Below, piece by piece: positions 1-10,892 of a stretch of 64,000 nucleotides of DNA. Below the pieces are notes generated by a model. The model did no database searches. It was not told the origin of the DNA and saw only the letters and a list, made by a program, of their open reading frames with translations. Source of the stretch: Adiantum capillus-veneris (lineage: Eukaryota; Streptophyta; Polypodiopsida; Polypodiales; Pteridaceae); the NCBI GenBank assembly GCA_014529385.2, contig CM043963.1:72443412-72507411 (forward strand), read 5' to 3'. A program made the translations under genes and the position numbers. How positions within the stretch are numbered: the stretch's first letter is position 1; every line of letters begins with the position of its first letter.

Positions 1-1186
1 TCTGGATCAAGCAAAAAATCAATAGTATGTAGTGGGCTATGTGCCCTAACCCACCGAGCATGTACATACTTATTTAAGATATCTCTTTTAGCCTTAAAAG
101 GTGCTCTCCAAGGCTTAATCAAACAATTTTTTGGCTCTGAAGGAGAGTTCAAGCTCTCCTGAACATTATACCAACCCATGTACACCTTTCCTATATTGGG
201 TAACTCCAGTTAAAACTGACGCAAAGGTATCATCACAGGCCTCATCACCAAGTATATGTCCCTACCATCAGACCAAAAGTGTCTATTTTCAATAAGCACT
301 TTCACAGATCGAACCTTTTTGTTTTACTCATAGTGGTTGCTCTGCTTCCCACTCATAGAAGCCTGCACAAACAAATGTCTCCAAAACAGCATTTTTATTT
401 TACAAAAGACTCTCCATAGTGTAGAAGTTAGTGCAAAATTTGGTTTCACATGGAAGCTCCAATATTGTGGACATGCGTTGCCGATACATGTCCAGCACAC
501 GTTGTCTCTACAAAGTAAATTTCACCACCTTCCTTGCATTATCTATAATGATTTTGAACCAATCAGTGTCCTCTTTCTTATACCAATCCTGCAACACAAG
601 ATTCAAGCTATGTGAATTGCAACTAAACGTGTACAAGCTAAAAAAGCGCTCTTCCAAGAGACGACCCGCTGCTCTACAATTTTTGGCATTGTTCAATATC
701 ACATGTACTACATTTTGGACACCAACTTTATGAATTGTTTCTATGATTATATCATCTATATAGCTCCCTGACTTTATCTCACCTAAGATGTCAACCGAAA
801 TTATGAAGCACTCCCCTCGAGGATTGAATATCATAACATTTGACCAACCATCACTGACTATTGTGCATCCTGTTTGATCAATTGATTTCAAGATCAATCT
901 ATCAACTTCTTTCTGGGTGTTGCCAAAGCATCTATCCAAGAAGTTTGTCCGCATTTGATGATATGATGGAGGGGAAAAGTCATCCCCATACTCACCAATC
1001 TTCTTCCATGCATGCTTCCATGACTCTCATGTGACCATCAACATAGAACCACCCGTAAAATAGATAGCTTGTGAAAGAGAAAATTGTGTATCTTCAAGGG
1101 AAATTGATCGAAAGCTTTGCTCTAGACTTGCCTCATTCTATGCATTTCAACCCTAAACTCAGGCGATCCATCTTGAGTGCTAGCTC

Positions 1187-1233
<47 letters not shown>

Positions 1234-1691
1234 TTAGCATGGAGGGTGCACCACTATTTTGTCCTCCTTGTGTTGAGGCAGCACTGCCTTGGTGCTCTGA
1301 AGCATGACGGCTTGGAGTCGGTATTCTAGGTCTCCTTGCATTGGCTACACCTACTAACAAATCTCTCAAGTGTTTCATGGCACTCTCATGACCTACACCA
1401 TTACATATGCCTCCATTAGACCTATTAGTTGTTCCATCCCCTGATCCAAGGAAGTGTTCCCTAATACGAGGTGCACCTCTTGATTTTTTTTTTGCCACAT
1501 AATTTGCAACGCCAATCTATAAATGATCTTGCATGGTCGGAAAATTGCCACTCAGGCCCTGGCACCTTACCACCGACGGCCTTGCGCTTCCCTTTATTGG
1601 AAGCTCCATTGTTTGATACTTCACCACCACTCGTCGATAGGCGACAAGAAGTAGCTGCATTGATTTTCTAAGAGCAAGCATTGGCATCCAT
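1..1691 (-). pseudogene. hAT-superfamily transposase relic (BED finger + DUF659)
   Basis: A broken transposase of the hAT family, which cuts and pastes DNA elements in the nucleus. Reading from the ATG at 1691, the start MDANACS is followed by a stop. A BED-type zinc finger comes next, with C-x2-C at about 1497-1508 (RCKLCGKK) and GAPRIREHFLG after it. The reading frame slips by one base at the poly-A run between these two parts. A GT microsatellite (1194-1232) then codes for a Thr-His run. FSPPSYHQMR leads into a DUF659 block (954-508) with IVSDGWSNV, VGVQNVVHV and a CNSHSLNLVLQDW core. The C-terminal part (about 330-1) still reads VYMGWYNVQESLN and RWVRAHSPLHTIDFLLDP, the pattern before the hAT dimerisation domain, which would lie outside the window. 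Stops and frameshifts show it is dead. Family assignment is firm and function is lost. Confidence 0.85.
1194..1232. repeat. (GT)n microsatellite inside the hAT coding region
   Basis: About 19 GT dinucleotides. On the minus strand they translate as alternating Thr-His between the BED finger and DUF659 of the hAT relic, so the tract expanded within what was coding sequence. Confidence 0.95.
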
Positions 1692-1818
1692 GACAAGTTC
1701 ACAAGCCACCTATACATTCATACAATTGTAAAAATAATAAATTTTTGAAAAACAGAATTTAATTGAACAATTGTACAATAAAGTAAAATAATATACATAT
1801 AAACATAAAGCAAAAAAC

Positions 1819-1972
1819 AAGCCCCAAGCACTTGCAACCACCTATACCCTCCGCAAGGATGCTCCCTACCCAAACCTATTTCCAAGCAGAAAAACACCCA
1901 AGGGAGGTAACTATACGTAATAAAAAATACATAGGTGTAGTGATAAGGAGTGCTCCAGTCCAACCATAGATC
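1819..1972. repeat. 154-bp tandem repeat, copy left of the CACTA element
   Basis: One copy of a 154-bp unit recognised by GCCCCAAGCACTTGCA, ACCTATACCCTCC, CAAGGATGCTCCC and GGAGGTAACTATACG. It ends exactly where the CACTA terminal repeat starts. The other copies lie at 10031-10584, beyond the far end of the transposon, so the array was split by the insertion. Confidence 0.9.
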
Positions 1973-2190
1973 CACTACAAGAGGTTGTGTGCTCTTGTGA
2001 CGCTGTTAGCAACGGAAATACACTGGGTTTTTATAACCCCCGGCGTCGCTAATAGCGTCGCTATATGCAACGCTATAGGCGTCGCTATATAGAGACGCTC
2101 ATAGCGACGGTTATAGCGACGTTTACACAGAAGTCTATAGCGACGCTCCAGAGCCATAAATAGCGACGGTTATCGCGATGCCCGAGAGAA
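1973..2190 (+). repeat. Left CACTA terminal and subterminal repeats
   Basis: The 12-bp terminal repeat CACTACAAGAGG is followed by about ten copies, in both orientations, of a GCGTCGCTAT / ATAGCGACG motif. This arrangement is known in En/Spm elements as the transposase-binding subterminal region. The same motif fills the right end. Confidence 0.9.
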
Positions 2191-2561
2191 TTTTTTTTTG
2201 GTGACAGGACATTGAATGCCCTACCACCCATCAACCATATTGTACTTGATTCACTTTTTTAAAAAAGTGCAAGGGTAGATAATAGACCCAAAATAGTCAC
2301 CCACAAGACGCATTGTTTGCAAAATTGACAAGTGTAAAATTGACAATTGTACACATCATAGGCAAAATGAATTGATTGGCAAATGTAATAATGACAATTG
2401 TACAACATCATAGGCATAAAGAATTGATTGGCAAAATGAACTGCGGTGACAAATGTAATAATATACATGGTTCCGAAAGACGTATAAAATCCGTCTCATG
2501 ATACATAAGCTATGAGAAACCCTAAACTAATTCTATCTAGCTACGGCTAAATTGACGTCGT

Positions 2562-3820
2562 CTAGTCAGACGTCTCATCGCGTCCAAGCGGCGTATCTGT
2601 CGGATTCTGCAAAAAAAGACAATAAGACAGCTTTCAGTAATTATAAACATATAACGACATTTATAAAACAATACAAAAAATAGAAAAGAGTAAACCCTAA
2701 TACTAACCATGCCGCCGCGAGAACTGAGAATGTCCATCAGGGCATTTAAGCCCTTCCTGCCTGCGTACTCGCGCTCGTATGGTGTGGGATCACGTCCTGT
2801 CATCGACCACTATCAAAACATACAAAGATTTCATTATGTTAGAATTAAAAAACTCATAAACCCTAAACTATCGAACATAAAGAGCAATGCGAAAACACTT
2901 ACAAAATCGGCCTCAAATGATGCCCATCCACCGCTCCCCAAGTGGTGCAAGCTCCCTGCCTCTACTCGCGCTCTAGCTGCATCCTTTTGTTACTTCCACT
3001 TGTCGGGATTCTCGCGCGCTGCTTTCTTTGCATTCTTCCAATCTTCTTTGGCCAGCCAATCTGGCCTGTTCCACCCATGCTTGATTGCTTTTTGCACTTC
3101 GGAAAGCTTGTGTTTGCAGTATTCGCGCATTCGAATCTTCATCAGGTCTTCATTGAAGCGTTGATCCCGTGTTGGAACGGGAAACTCATCATGAAGTATG
3201 CTGATGACTCTGGCTTTTAAATCACTTGGTACTTCACTCCATTTGTTTAGTATGTAGTGTCTAAACAGCTAAGAGCAAAGACCACGCATGCGCGAGATCA
3301 CCTTCTTGCCCTCTGGCCGGTGACACGTGAACTTGGGTGCCCCGGCAGGGGTCTCTAGCGGCGTGTCAATGGGGGTATGGACGTTAGGTGTCTCCACCGG
3401 TGTCTGGGCCCCGAAGTGAGGAGTGTCGAGTGGGGTGGCTCTTGGCGGAGTAGGTAGAGGTGTGTAGCTGCTAGGAATAGTCAGCCGCGCAAAACCTGGC
3501 GTAGATGGCGATGTTGTGGCTGGTGTGGGGGCGGGCAAAGAAGGGGAGGGTAAAGAGCCTCGTCGAACACGAGGCGGTGTGGAGGCATCGGCGGCGGAAT
3601 CCCCACAACAACCGCCACCGCCACCACTAGAGCGCCGGTGTCTGGACAAGTGTGAAGATCGTCTCGTCGACACCGAAGCTTCGGAGCGCGCCGAATGCTC
3701 CGAAAGAGAGGGAGATGCGGATGGAGTAGGAACGCGCGATGATGCGCCAGAGAGATGACGCTCCACGTACCACTGTCTCTGCTGCGCTGACAAAGAAGAA
3801 AGAAACTCCTCATCATCCAT
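2562..3820 (-). pseudogene. CACTA second transposase gene (Transposase_24 / Ptta-En-Spm-like)
   Basis: The start is at 3820 (MDDEEFLSSLSAQQRQW), followed by a low-complexity Ser/Thr/Pro tail with repeated TP motifs and a Gly run. The next exon (about 3252-2905) reads RHYILNKWSEVP, then KARVISILHDEF, MREYCKHKL and NRPDWLAKEDW, ending in ARVEAGSLHHLGSGGWASF. That last motif matches the usual end of the Transposase_24 core (NK..R....H..GS.SF). One stop interrupts this exon after PDKWK. Shorter exons follow (GRDPTPYEREYAG at about 2800, and PLGRDETSD ending with a stop at 2562). It lies downstream of the TNP2-type gene in the same direction, as in En/Spm. In the family this protein binds the subterminal repeats. 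Exon borders are inferred from GT-AG signals. Confidence 0.72.
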
Positions 3821-4092
3821 ACCTGCATTAAACACACGAATATTTAAACTTAATATTGAATGAATAGAGTAGACAATGACGCAAAGACAATTAAATACAA
3901 TGACGTAATGACGCATATAAATACAATGACGCAATGAATTGAGTGATAGAAGAGGCAAGTCGAAAACTCAGAATTTTCAATCAAAAGATGTGAGCGCGAG
4001 TAGAAAAGAGCGTTATACACCATGGAAGGTACTTAGAGAGCCAGAGATTTTACAACACGGAGCAAAATTGTTCAAATACAATATTTGTGGCT

Positions 4093-7000
4093 TTAAGAGA
4101 TCTCTCTCTCATCCTCGCATAACTCAACATAACTTCCTATATCTATATAGAGCTCTCCGTTTAAACACATATCCTCTATTTCATTTTGTAGCTCCTCTGC
4201 ATGCACCCCATATAGAGTAGTAGCATCTTGATGCTCGTCTGGCACCACCGCAGCGGCTTTTGATTGAGCATCTTCTCTGATCTCCTCCATTGATGCCGTT
4301 GTGATTGGCACATGGTAGCCTTCATACGTCCTTGCACTACGAGGGGCCACCTCTATGACGTACCACCAGTTTGATGTAGACTTTGTAGGATGAAATATTA
4401 CCTGCCAGAGCCACATAACTTACATGAGAGCTTTCAAGCACATAACTTGTAAAAGGGGGATGTTAACTATTTACATACTTACTTGTTCACAATGCTCGGG
4501 TAGTACGAAAGTGTCTCTTAGGTCAGTCCATTTCTTAGTAGAATCCACCTCAAGAAAACCAGACTCTCCTCTACGCACAGTAGCGTTGCGACCCTCCATG
4601 ATTATCTTGAACCATTGCACGTCGAACAAGTCGACAAAAAATCATCTGTAATCGATCCTCAAAATCTCTTGTAGCGTGCCGAAGTAAGTGAGTTCCGCCA
4701 CCACAGGATCTCCATCAAAGGAACTTCATCGACTAGACTGTTCAAATTTTGCCATGATTCCACAATCTTGAGTAAAACGCTTTTTGTCGATCCGTTCCAC
4801 CCTAAAATGTCAACCTTTACACCATGCTGCTGTGTATGACTTATACTACAACGAACAAAGATTATGAGTGGCCGTTCAAACGTTTAGAAATAAAGTCACT
4901 AGCTAGTCGTACATTGCAAACTTACCTTGGTCGCGCAACCCCGAGAGTACTCCCACTCTTCCTCAGTCACTTCGTCACCGCATTGTTGTGCGCTTTTCAA
5001 TTGGTTGTGCAACCATCTTAAGCTCATGAATGTTGGTAGGCTCTCCAGACCCGTCAGATAGTGCATCGGTGGTCGTCTTCCCCGTCTCCACTCGATTCGT
5101 GCCCTTTGTCGCTCTTGCTTTGCATCCTCATATTGTGAAATCCACTTTTGCATCACTGGATTGTGAAGCATGCAAAATCGGTTGATTTTAGCCTCTAGAT
5201 CTTCCGTCATCTTCTTCTCAACACCGAGATTGCACATAACAATCCCAGATATGCGCTCATCATCTATGGTTTTCCATAGCGTGTCCCGGGCTTTATCAAA
5301 TCTATCTAGCCACTCTCCAATGTACACTAGGGACTCTGATACCAACCAACCTTCTACCATGCTACCCTCCGGACGTGCCTTTTGACGCACATATCCCTTA
5401 AGCGTTTTCATGAAACGGTCTAAGAAGAACATCCATCTGGAATGAACTGTGCCAGCGATTTCCACCTCATCAACTATGTGAACAAGAAGATGCACCTGAA
5501 TGGTTAGCATGGTAGTAGGAAAATGTTTCTCAAACATGCACACAAGCTCCGCAGCATTTAGTTTGGCGAATGGTATGGAGTCTACTTTGATCTCCTTTTG
5601 TGAGATCCATTGCACCAGCTTTGCAAGTTTGTAGATTGTGTTACGGATGTCGAGAGACAAACATCCCTCGATGTCAACCGGTAAAATAAATTGTAAAGTA
5701 TGTGCAGCAATGATATTAAAGTCCACATTTTATGCAATGATATTAAAGTCCACTATGAACGTACTTGACACATTTTATGCCAATCGTGTGACTTCAAACC
5801 GGTAAGCTTTCCTTCTTTAGTAAAACACGTTCGGAGTGAGTGCATTACGGCAGTGGGGGTCCGCAAAGATCGAATGGTCTCTTTTACTTTGCGTTCTTGG
5901 GCTCCTGTGAAAATCCATGGTGCTTTAGGGAGTTTTATCGATCCATCAGACGCTCTTTGCGGCCAATATTGCTCCATACGATCCACATTTCTAAGGTCAA
6001 CTCTGGCTCCCAAAGTATCTTTCTTGCCGGTCAGATGGTCCCATAGTAGATTACCCACATTCTTGAATATGTGCATGGGATCGAGCAAGTGATTGATCAT
6101 GAGTCGGGGCCAGTATGGTAACTCGTACCATAGAGATAGTCTCTTCATCCCTGGAGGCAATCCGTCGTCGCACATCTCCTTCTGCTCTAACCATGCTTGT
6201 GCAGACATCCTTGGTGGCTCTCTTCCCAAAAAGCCATCGCGTAACACATGATTCTCTGGAAGATACGCTTGATGACCTTCGTAGATTTGCTTCTTCAGTG
6301 AGGGCGCCCTACGTGCATTCAGTCTAGGTCCACATGTGACACATGCTCTGTATCCGCTTGTTTGAAGCCCTGCATGTATACACATGATAATAGATCAACT
6401 ATGGGAAAAAACAAGATTTACAGTATCTGAGTGAGGAATGTCAATAGATCACCTGAGCATTCTGTTAGCCCGGGATAGTCATGCATGGTCCACATTAGAA
6501 TGCCTCTGATCAAAGCATTCCGTCGTCCTGTGTGTCGGCTCATATCCACCACCTCTATGCCAATCCACAATTGTTGTAGCTCTTCCAATAGTGGATGAAG
6601 ATACACATCCATATTCTCCACTGTATATCGCCCTGGCACAATCAAGCTTAGCCATAGGTGCCCCTTCTTCGTAGTCAACCACGGGGGAATGTTGTAGTTG
6701 ACGATGACAATGGGCCATACACTGTAAGATGTTGATCTTTGACCAAATGGATTTACGCCATCCATAGCCAGGCCTAAGCGCAAATTTCGAGCTTCCCTGG
6801 CAAAATCCGACCATGTTCCATCTATATGTTTCCAGGCTGCGCAATCTGCAGGAATTCGTAGCACACCATCCGAAGATTTATTCTCCTCATGCCATGATGC
6901 TAGGGCGGCCATGGACTTACATTCGAAGAAATGCTTGATGCGAGGAAGCAGAGGAAAATGTCGCAAAATTTTTTGTGGAATTTTTGTCCCGTGGAGATCT

Positions 7001-7821
7001 ACTCGTTATCTTTCGGAATCACATTTCGGACACTTCTCCATGTCTATGTATTCCCCTCTGAAAAGAATGCAGTCATTAGGACAAGCGTGGATAGAATTGT
7101 AATCCATCCCCAAGTTTCGCAAAATCTTTCTTGCTTCATCTCGGGAATCTGGCATCATATTGTCAGCTGGTAGTATGTGCTCTTTAAGCAATCTACACAA
7201 CATAAAAATACGATACGGTCGTGTAAAAATCTATAAGATCATTATACATTTAGAGTTTTATTAAAGTAAACTAATTGTAATAGATCACCTGAAAAGCGCT
7301 GTGACACTAGTGTCACTCCATCCAAACTTTGCCTTCATGTTGAGCAGAACCAGGAGTGCTTTCAATCTAGACATACGTGCTCCATTATACAATGGCGTAT
7401 CGGCTTCACTTTTCATATCATCATAGATAAGCCTTTCTGAATCCATGATCGTCTCGATCATTTCATCAATCTCGGGCCCAAACATTGCCTCGTTGGGAAT
7501 GTGCTCTGCATGATCATCCCCCAAGCTATCAGAGGCTACATCTTGTGGCCTCACATATGCTGCTTGACCAAAGCGCCTGCGAACACGTCTATTGGGTTGC
7601 AAGATTGCTGCTTGTTGGCCAACGTCAGATTTCGACGAGTTATAATTGGCAACAACTCGATCTATAATAGATGGATCGAACTCGCCAAATTCGCGAACGT
7701 GCTACAAAGAAACACATCTTGTCCGTCGCACAGCATGCTTGCATTGATTACAAGGACATAAGACCCTCGTTGAGAGATAGGTGTTTCGGTTGGACGGTCC
7801 CACATCCTCGTCACTACTCAT
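4093..7821 (-). pseudogene. CACTA TNP2/TNPD-type transposase relic (Transposase_21, DUF4218, DUF4216)
   Basis: A multi-exon transposase that in its family cuts the element ends. The start is at 7821 (MSSDEDVGPSN). A Transposase-associated zinc region reads CPCNQCKH, with a stop soon after (CVSL then stop). The exon ending at about 7288 joins LLKEHILPADN. Then come CPKCDSER, a stop, KILRHFPLLPRIKHFF, RNLRLGLAMDGVNPFG, PPWLTTKKGHLWLSLIVPG and YPGLTECSG: the Transposase_21 core. After an intron (about 6451-6374) follow YEGHQAYLPENH and LKSHDWHKM, the start of DUF4218. DUF4218 continues after a small duplication scar with HSRWMFFLDRFMKTLKGYV and ARPEGSMVEGW. DUF4216 follows (FVDLFDVQWFK, then after an intron NWWYVIEVAPR). 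At least three in-frame stops and one frameshift make it inactive. Confidence 0.9.
5707..5753. repeat. 20-bp direct duplication breaking the transposase
   Basis: GCAATGATATTAAAGTCCAC occurs at 5707-5726 and again at 5734-5753, a 27-bp period. It falls exactly where the DUF4218 reading frame of the TNP2-type gene is interrupted (LKSHDWHKM to ILPVDIEGC), so it is probably the mutation that broke the frame. Confidence 0.85.
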
Positions 7822-7883
7822 AATGAGGATAAAAATCTTATAGACTGGACAACAAATTTAATATTCTATTGGCATTCTTCGTC

Positions 7884-7995
<112 letters not shown>

Positions 7996-8303
7996 CTCAC
8001 ATTCTCTAGTCATGTCCAATCCCCGCACACCTCGGTCTAGAGGTGCACGGAGATCAGAACCACCGGGTTATAATCTCGTCTTTATTGGTCAATACCTATA
8101 TTTGTGGGTACAAGAAATCTACAGACCCACGTCTACATGATACTGCATGAAGTGGACAAAACCCCTTTGCCTCTTCTCTAGCTGTAGCACTTCACAGCAT
8201 CTTAACATCTTTTCACAGTAGATCTTTTCTTCGTCTAACTCTAAACCCTAAACCATAAGTAATTCTTGCGTGGACTCGATCTAACGTAAATAAGCGTAAA
8301 TCT

Positions 8304-8421
8304 AAATAAACGTAAATCTAACTAAAAATAAACCTAAATCTAATTTAACGTAAGTCTACATCTAACCTAATCTTTAACGTCTTTTGGGATAGTTTCCTAC
8401 GACGTTAAAACTCTCTTCTTC

Positions 8422-8430
<9 letters not shown>
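8304..8430 (+). repeat. 127-bp direct repeat, left copy
   Basis: This block recurs at 9024-9150, offset by exactly 720 bp, with two mismatches seen by eye (ggg/agg and taaa/tata). It is rich in TAAATCTAA-type motifs. The two copies bracket the HMA-like fragment. Confidence 0.92.

Positions 8431-8487
<57 letters not shown>
8424..8487. repeat. (GT)n microsatellite
   Basis: About 32 GT units directly at the end of the left 127-bp repeat. A much shorter, interrupted GT tract follows the right copy at about 9144-9171, so the left tract has expanded since the duplication. Confidence 0.95.
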
Positions 8488-8491
<4 letters not shown>

Positions 8492-8642
8492 ACCTAAATA
8501 AACCTAAGTCTAATCTAATATAACATAAATCTAAATCCAACGTAAATTATGTTATATTAAAAACAAAGAACTAAACTAACAGGGATTATAAGAACCTTAA
8601 AACTGATTTAACACATAATTTTTCACATAACTCGGCAAGAGT

Positions 8643-8983
8643 TGGCATTCTCATCACTAAAGATGTGAGAGTTAACTTCCGGCGGTGACGCTGCCTCATC
8701 TCCATCCACGTCTGATGATAGCAGTTGGCCCTTTGGACCGTTCTTGCTCTTGTTACTAACTTTGAAGTTGCTGTTGAATGACTAGAGGTTGTCTAGATGG
8801 TCATTGTCGGGGATGTAGTGACTCTTGCCGCCCTGAAGATCCACCTTCTTCCCTATCTTCTGAAGACATTTCAGGAGTACTTTTGGATCGACGGAGCCCA
8901 CCATGAGTGAAGGCAGCAATACCCTATATTCCATTGAGGGCTTTCTTCACCCGCTTCATGCAAGCATCGCAGTCTATGGAGAC
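8643..8983 (-). pseudogene. Captured HMA-domain (HIPP-type metal-binding protein) gene fragment
   Basis: On the minus strand 8983 to about 8920 reads VSIDCDACMKRVKKALNGI, the first strand and helix of a heavy-metal-associated domain with its C-x2-C metal site. After a stop and a frame change, 8904 onward reads VGSVDPKVLLKCLQKIGKKV, the typical second half (V.G.VDP..L...L.K.GK..). A hydrophilic Lys/Asn/Ser tail follows with one stop, then ends at SDENANSCRVM and a stop. In plants such proteins (HIPPs and relatives) bind metals through this domain. The fragment has lost about ten residues in the middle of the domain, and no isoprenylation CaaX end is seen. It lies inside the CACTA element between direct repeats, so it is most simply a host gene piece picked up by the transposon. 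Confidence 0.72.
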
Positions 8984-9023
8984 CTAAATCTAATCTAATA
9001 TAACGTAAATCTAAATCTAGTGT

Positions 9024-9150
9024 AAATAAACGTAAATCTAACTAAAAATAAACCTAAATCTAATTTAACGTAAGTCTACATCTAACCTAATCTTTAACGT
9101 CTTTTAGGATAGTTTCCTACGACGTTATAACTCTCTTCTTCTTGTGTGTG
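9024..9150 (+). repeat. 127-bp direct repeat, right copy
   Basis: Second copy of the block at 8304-8430. A shorter TAATCTAATATAAC motif also occurs on both sides of the HMA fragment (about 8510-8525 and 8990-9003). Confidence 0.92.
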
Positions 9151-9339
9151 TGCGCGTGTGTGGATGTGTGTGCCAATAAAAAGAGATAAATGGTATAACC
9201 TTTCTATCACCCATGCCAAGTATGATAGATTGGTTATGTCATTTCCCTCCTATATAATAGGTCTTGAGTTCAACTCCTCGTCGGCTAGATCTTTAGGTCT
9301 TTTAATTTTAATTAGTTTCCTATGACGTTAAATTAGTTT

Positions 9340-9568
9340 CTCTCTCTTTCTCTCTCAATGTGTGTGCCTTTTTTTGTTTATGCATGTTTTCTCTCTCTTT
9401 TCCTCTCTCAATGTGTGCGTTTTTTGTTTATGCATGTTCTCTCTCTCTTTTCCTCTCTCAATGTGTGCGTTTTTTGTTTATGCATGCTCTCTCTCTCTTT
9501 TCCTCTCTCAATGTGTGTGTGCATTCTTTGTTTATGTATGTGTGTGTGCGTTTTTGTTTATGTTTGTA

Positions 9569-9615
<47 letters not shown>

Positions 9616-9626
9616 TCTCAAAAACA

Positions 9627-9688
<62 letters not shown>

Positions 9689-9778
9689 AAGAGGGGAAGG
9701 GAACATGAGAGTGAGGAGAGGGAAGGAGCATACCTAGCTCTCCTTCCTCTCCTCGTGTGTGTGTGTGTGTGTGTGGAG

Positions 9779-9816
<38 letters not shown>
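9340..9816. repeat. Compound CT / GT / GA microsatellite region
   Basis: Three to four imperfect copies of a unit of about 60 bp (CTCTCTCAATGTGTG, TTTTTTGTTTATGCATG) at 9340-9540 are followed by CT (about 9572-9609), GT (about 9631-9657), GA (about 9657-9680), GT and GA tracts. Long open frames here are only products of the dinucleotide repeats and are not genes. Confidence 0.95.
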
Positions 9817-9819
<3 letters not shown>

Positions 9820-9848
9820 CGTTACCTGCTCCTTGCTTGAGGGCGCCG

Positions 9849-9877
9849 AAAAACTCAGATCTGAGATCTGAGTTTTT
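9849..9877. repeat. Perfect hairpin near the right end of CACTA
   Basis: AAAAACTCAGATCT and its exact reverse complement are separated by a single G. Short GC-rich sequence on both sides (gcgcc / gggcgc) may extend the stem. Confidence 0.92.
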
Positions 9878-9902
9878 GGGCGCTCTCTGTTATTTTTTTT
9901 AG

Positions 9903-10018
9903 CCCAGCCGACGTCGCTATGAGCGTCGCAAATTTACAAGTAAATTTGCGACGCTCATAGCGACGCCGGGAATTTTCTTTTTTGAGCGTCGCTGTGTGAG
10001 CGTCGCTAATATGAATAG
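9903..10018 (-). repeat. Right CACTA subterminal repeats with long palindrome
   Basis: This holds several GAGCGTCGCTA / TAGCGACGCT motifs matching the left end. Arms at 9910-9937 and 9940-9967 form a 28-bp inverted repeat with one mismatch and a 2-bp loop. It ends at the 12-bp terminal repeat. Confidence 0.9.
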
Positions 10019-10030
10019 CCTCTTGTAGTG

Positions 10031-10584
10031 AGAAATGAGCCCCAAGCACTTGCACCACCTATACCCTCCACAAGGATGCTCCCTACCCAAACCTATTTCC
10101 AGGCGGATAGACACCTAAGGGAGGTAACTATACGTAACAAACAATACGTAGGTGTAGTCATAAGGAGTACTCCATTCCAACCATAGAAATGAGCCCCAAG
10201 CACTTGCACCACCTATACCCTACGCAAGGATGCTCCCTATCCAAACCTGTTTCCAGGCGGATAGACACCCAAGGGAGGTAACTATATGTAACAAACAATA
10301 CGTAGGTTTAGTGATAAGAAGCATTCCATTACAACCATAGAAATGAGCCCCAAGCACTTGCACCACATATACCCTCCACAAGGATGCTCCCTACCCACGC
10401 CTGTTTCCAGGCGGATAGACACCCAAGGGAGGTAACTATACGCAACAAACAATACGTAGGTGTAGTGATGAGGAGCGCTCCATTCCAACCATAGAAATGA
10501 GCCCCAAGCACTTGCACCACATATACCCTCTGCAAGGATTCTCCCTACCCAAACCTGTTTCCAGACGGATAAACACCCAAGGGA
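10031..10584. repeat. 154-bp tandem repeat array, right of CACTA
   Basis: GAGCCCCAAG starts units at 10037, 10191, 10345 and 10499, an exact 154-bp period three times over. The last copy is partial and breaks off after ACACCCAAGGGA. With the copy at 1819-1972 this makes about 4.5 units. Confidence 0.95.
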
Positions 10585-10857
10585 AAGTCATTCGTAAATT
10601 CGTGTTGTTAAAAAACATAGGAATCAAAGCTACCTGAATGAGAACCAAGACCTTAAATAAGCCAACAAGTGTGCCAAAACAAACGGAGGCAAGTATGAGA
10701 CATTGTTTACATAGCCACCTCTAAAAATGGGGGGCAAGAGGAGGATATAGCCAAGCCCGCCGGGTATGATAGCTCGCCCGCCGGGCCCCACCGGGCCAAC
10801 CAAAAATACCACCGAGCTAACAGGAAAGGCTGGTTCCAACAAGTGCTTGTGAATTTG

Positions 10858-10892
10858 ATGTTATTAACACTCTCATGGAGTGTTAATAACAT
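10858..10892. repeat. Inverted repeat, 15-bp arms
   Basis: ATGTTATTAACACTC at 10858-10872 pairs perfectly with 10878-10892 around a 5-base loop. The rest of 10585-11640 holds no gene that I can support. Confidence 0.85.

Noticed and set aside
3516-3758. Plus-strand frame opposite the CACTA second gene
   Set aside because: Shadow of the low-complexity Ser/Pro region of the minus-strand gene.
8236-8255. Telomere-like AAACCCTAAACC
   Set aside because: Only about two units, inside a CACTA element; too short for a telomere or telomeric array.
10031-10584. Regular repeats as a possible CRISPR array
   Set aside because: The whole 154-bp unit is repeated without unique spacers, and the window is eukaryotic.
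10630-10892. Minus-strand frames rich in Gly and Pro
   Set aside because: They come from a GC-rich spot (GCCCGCCGGGC) and show no family pattern.
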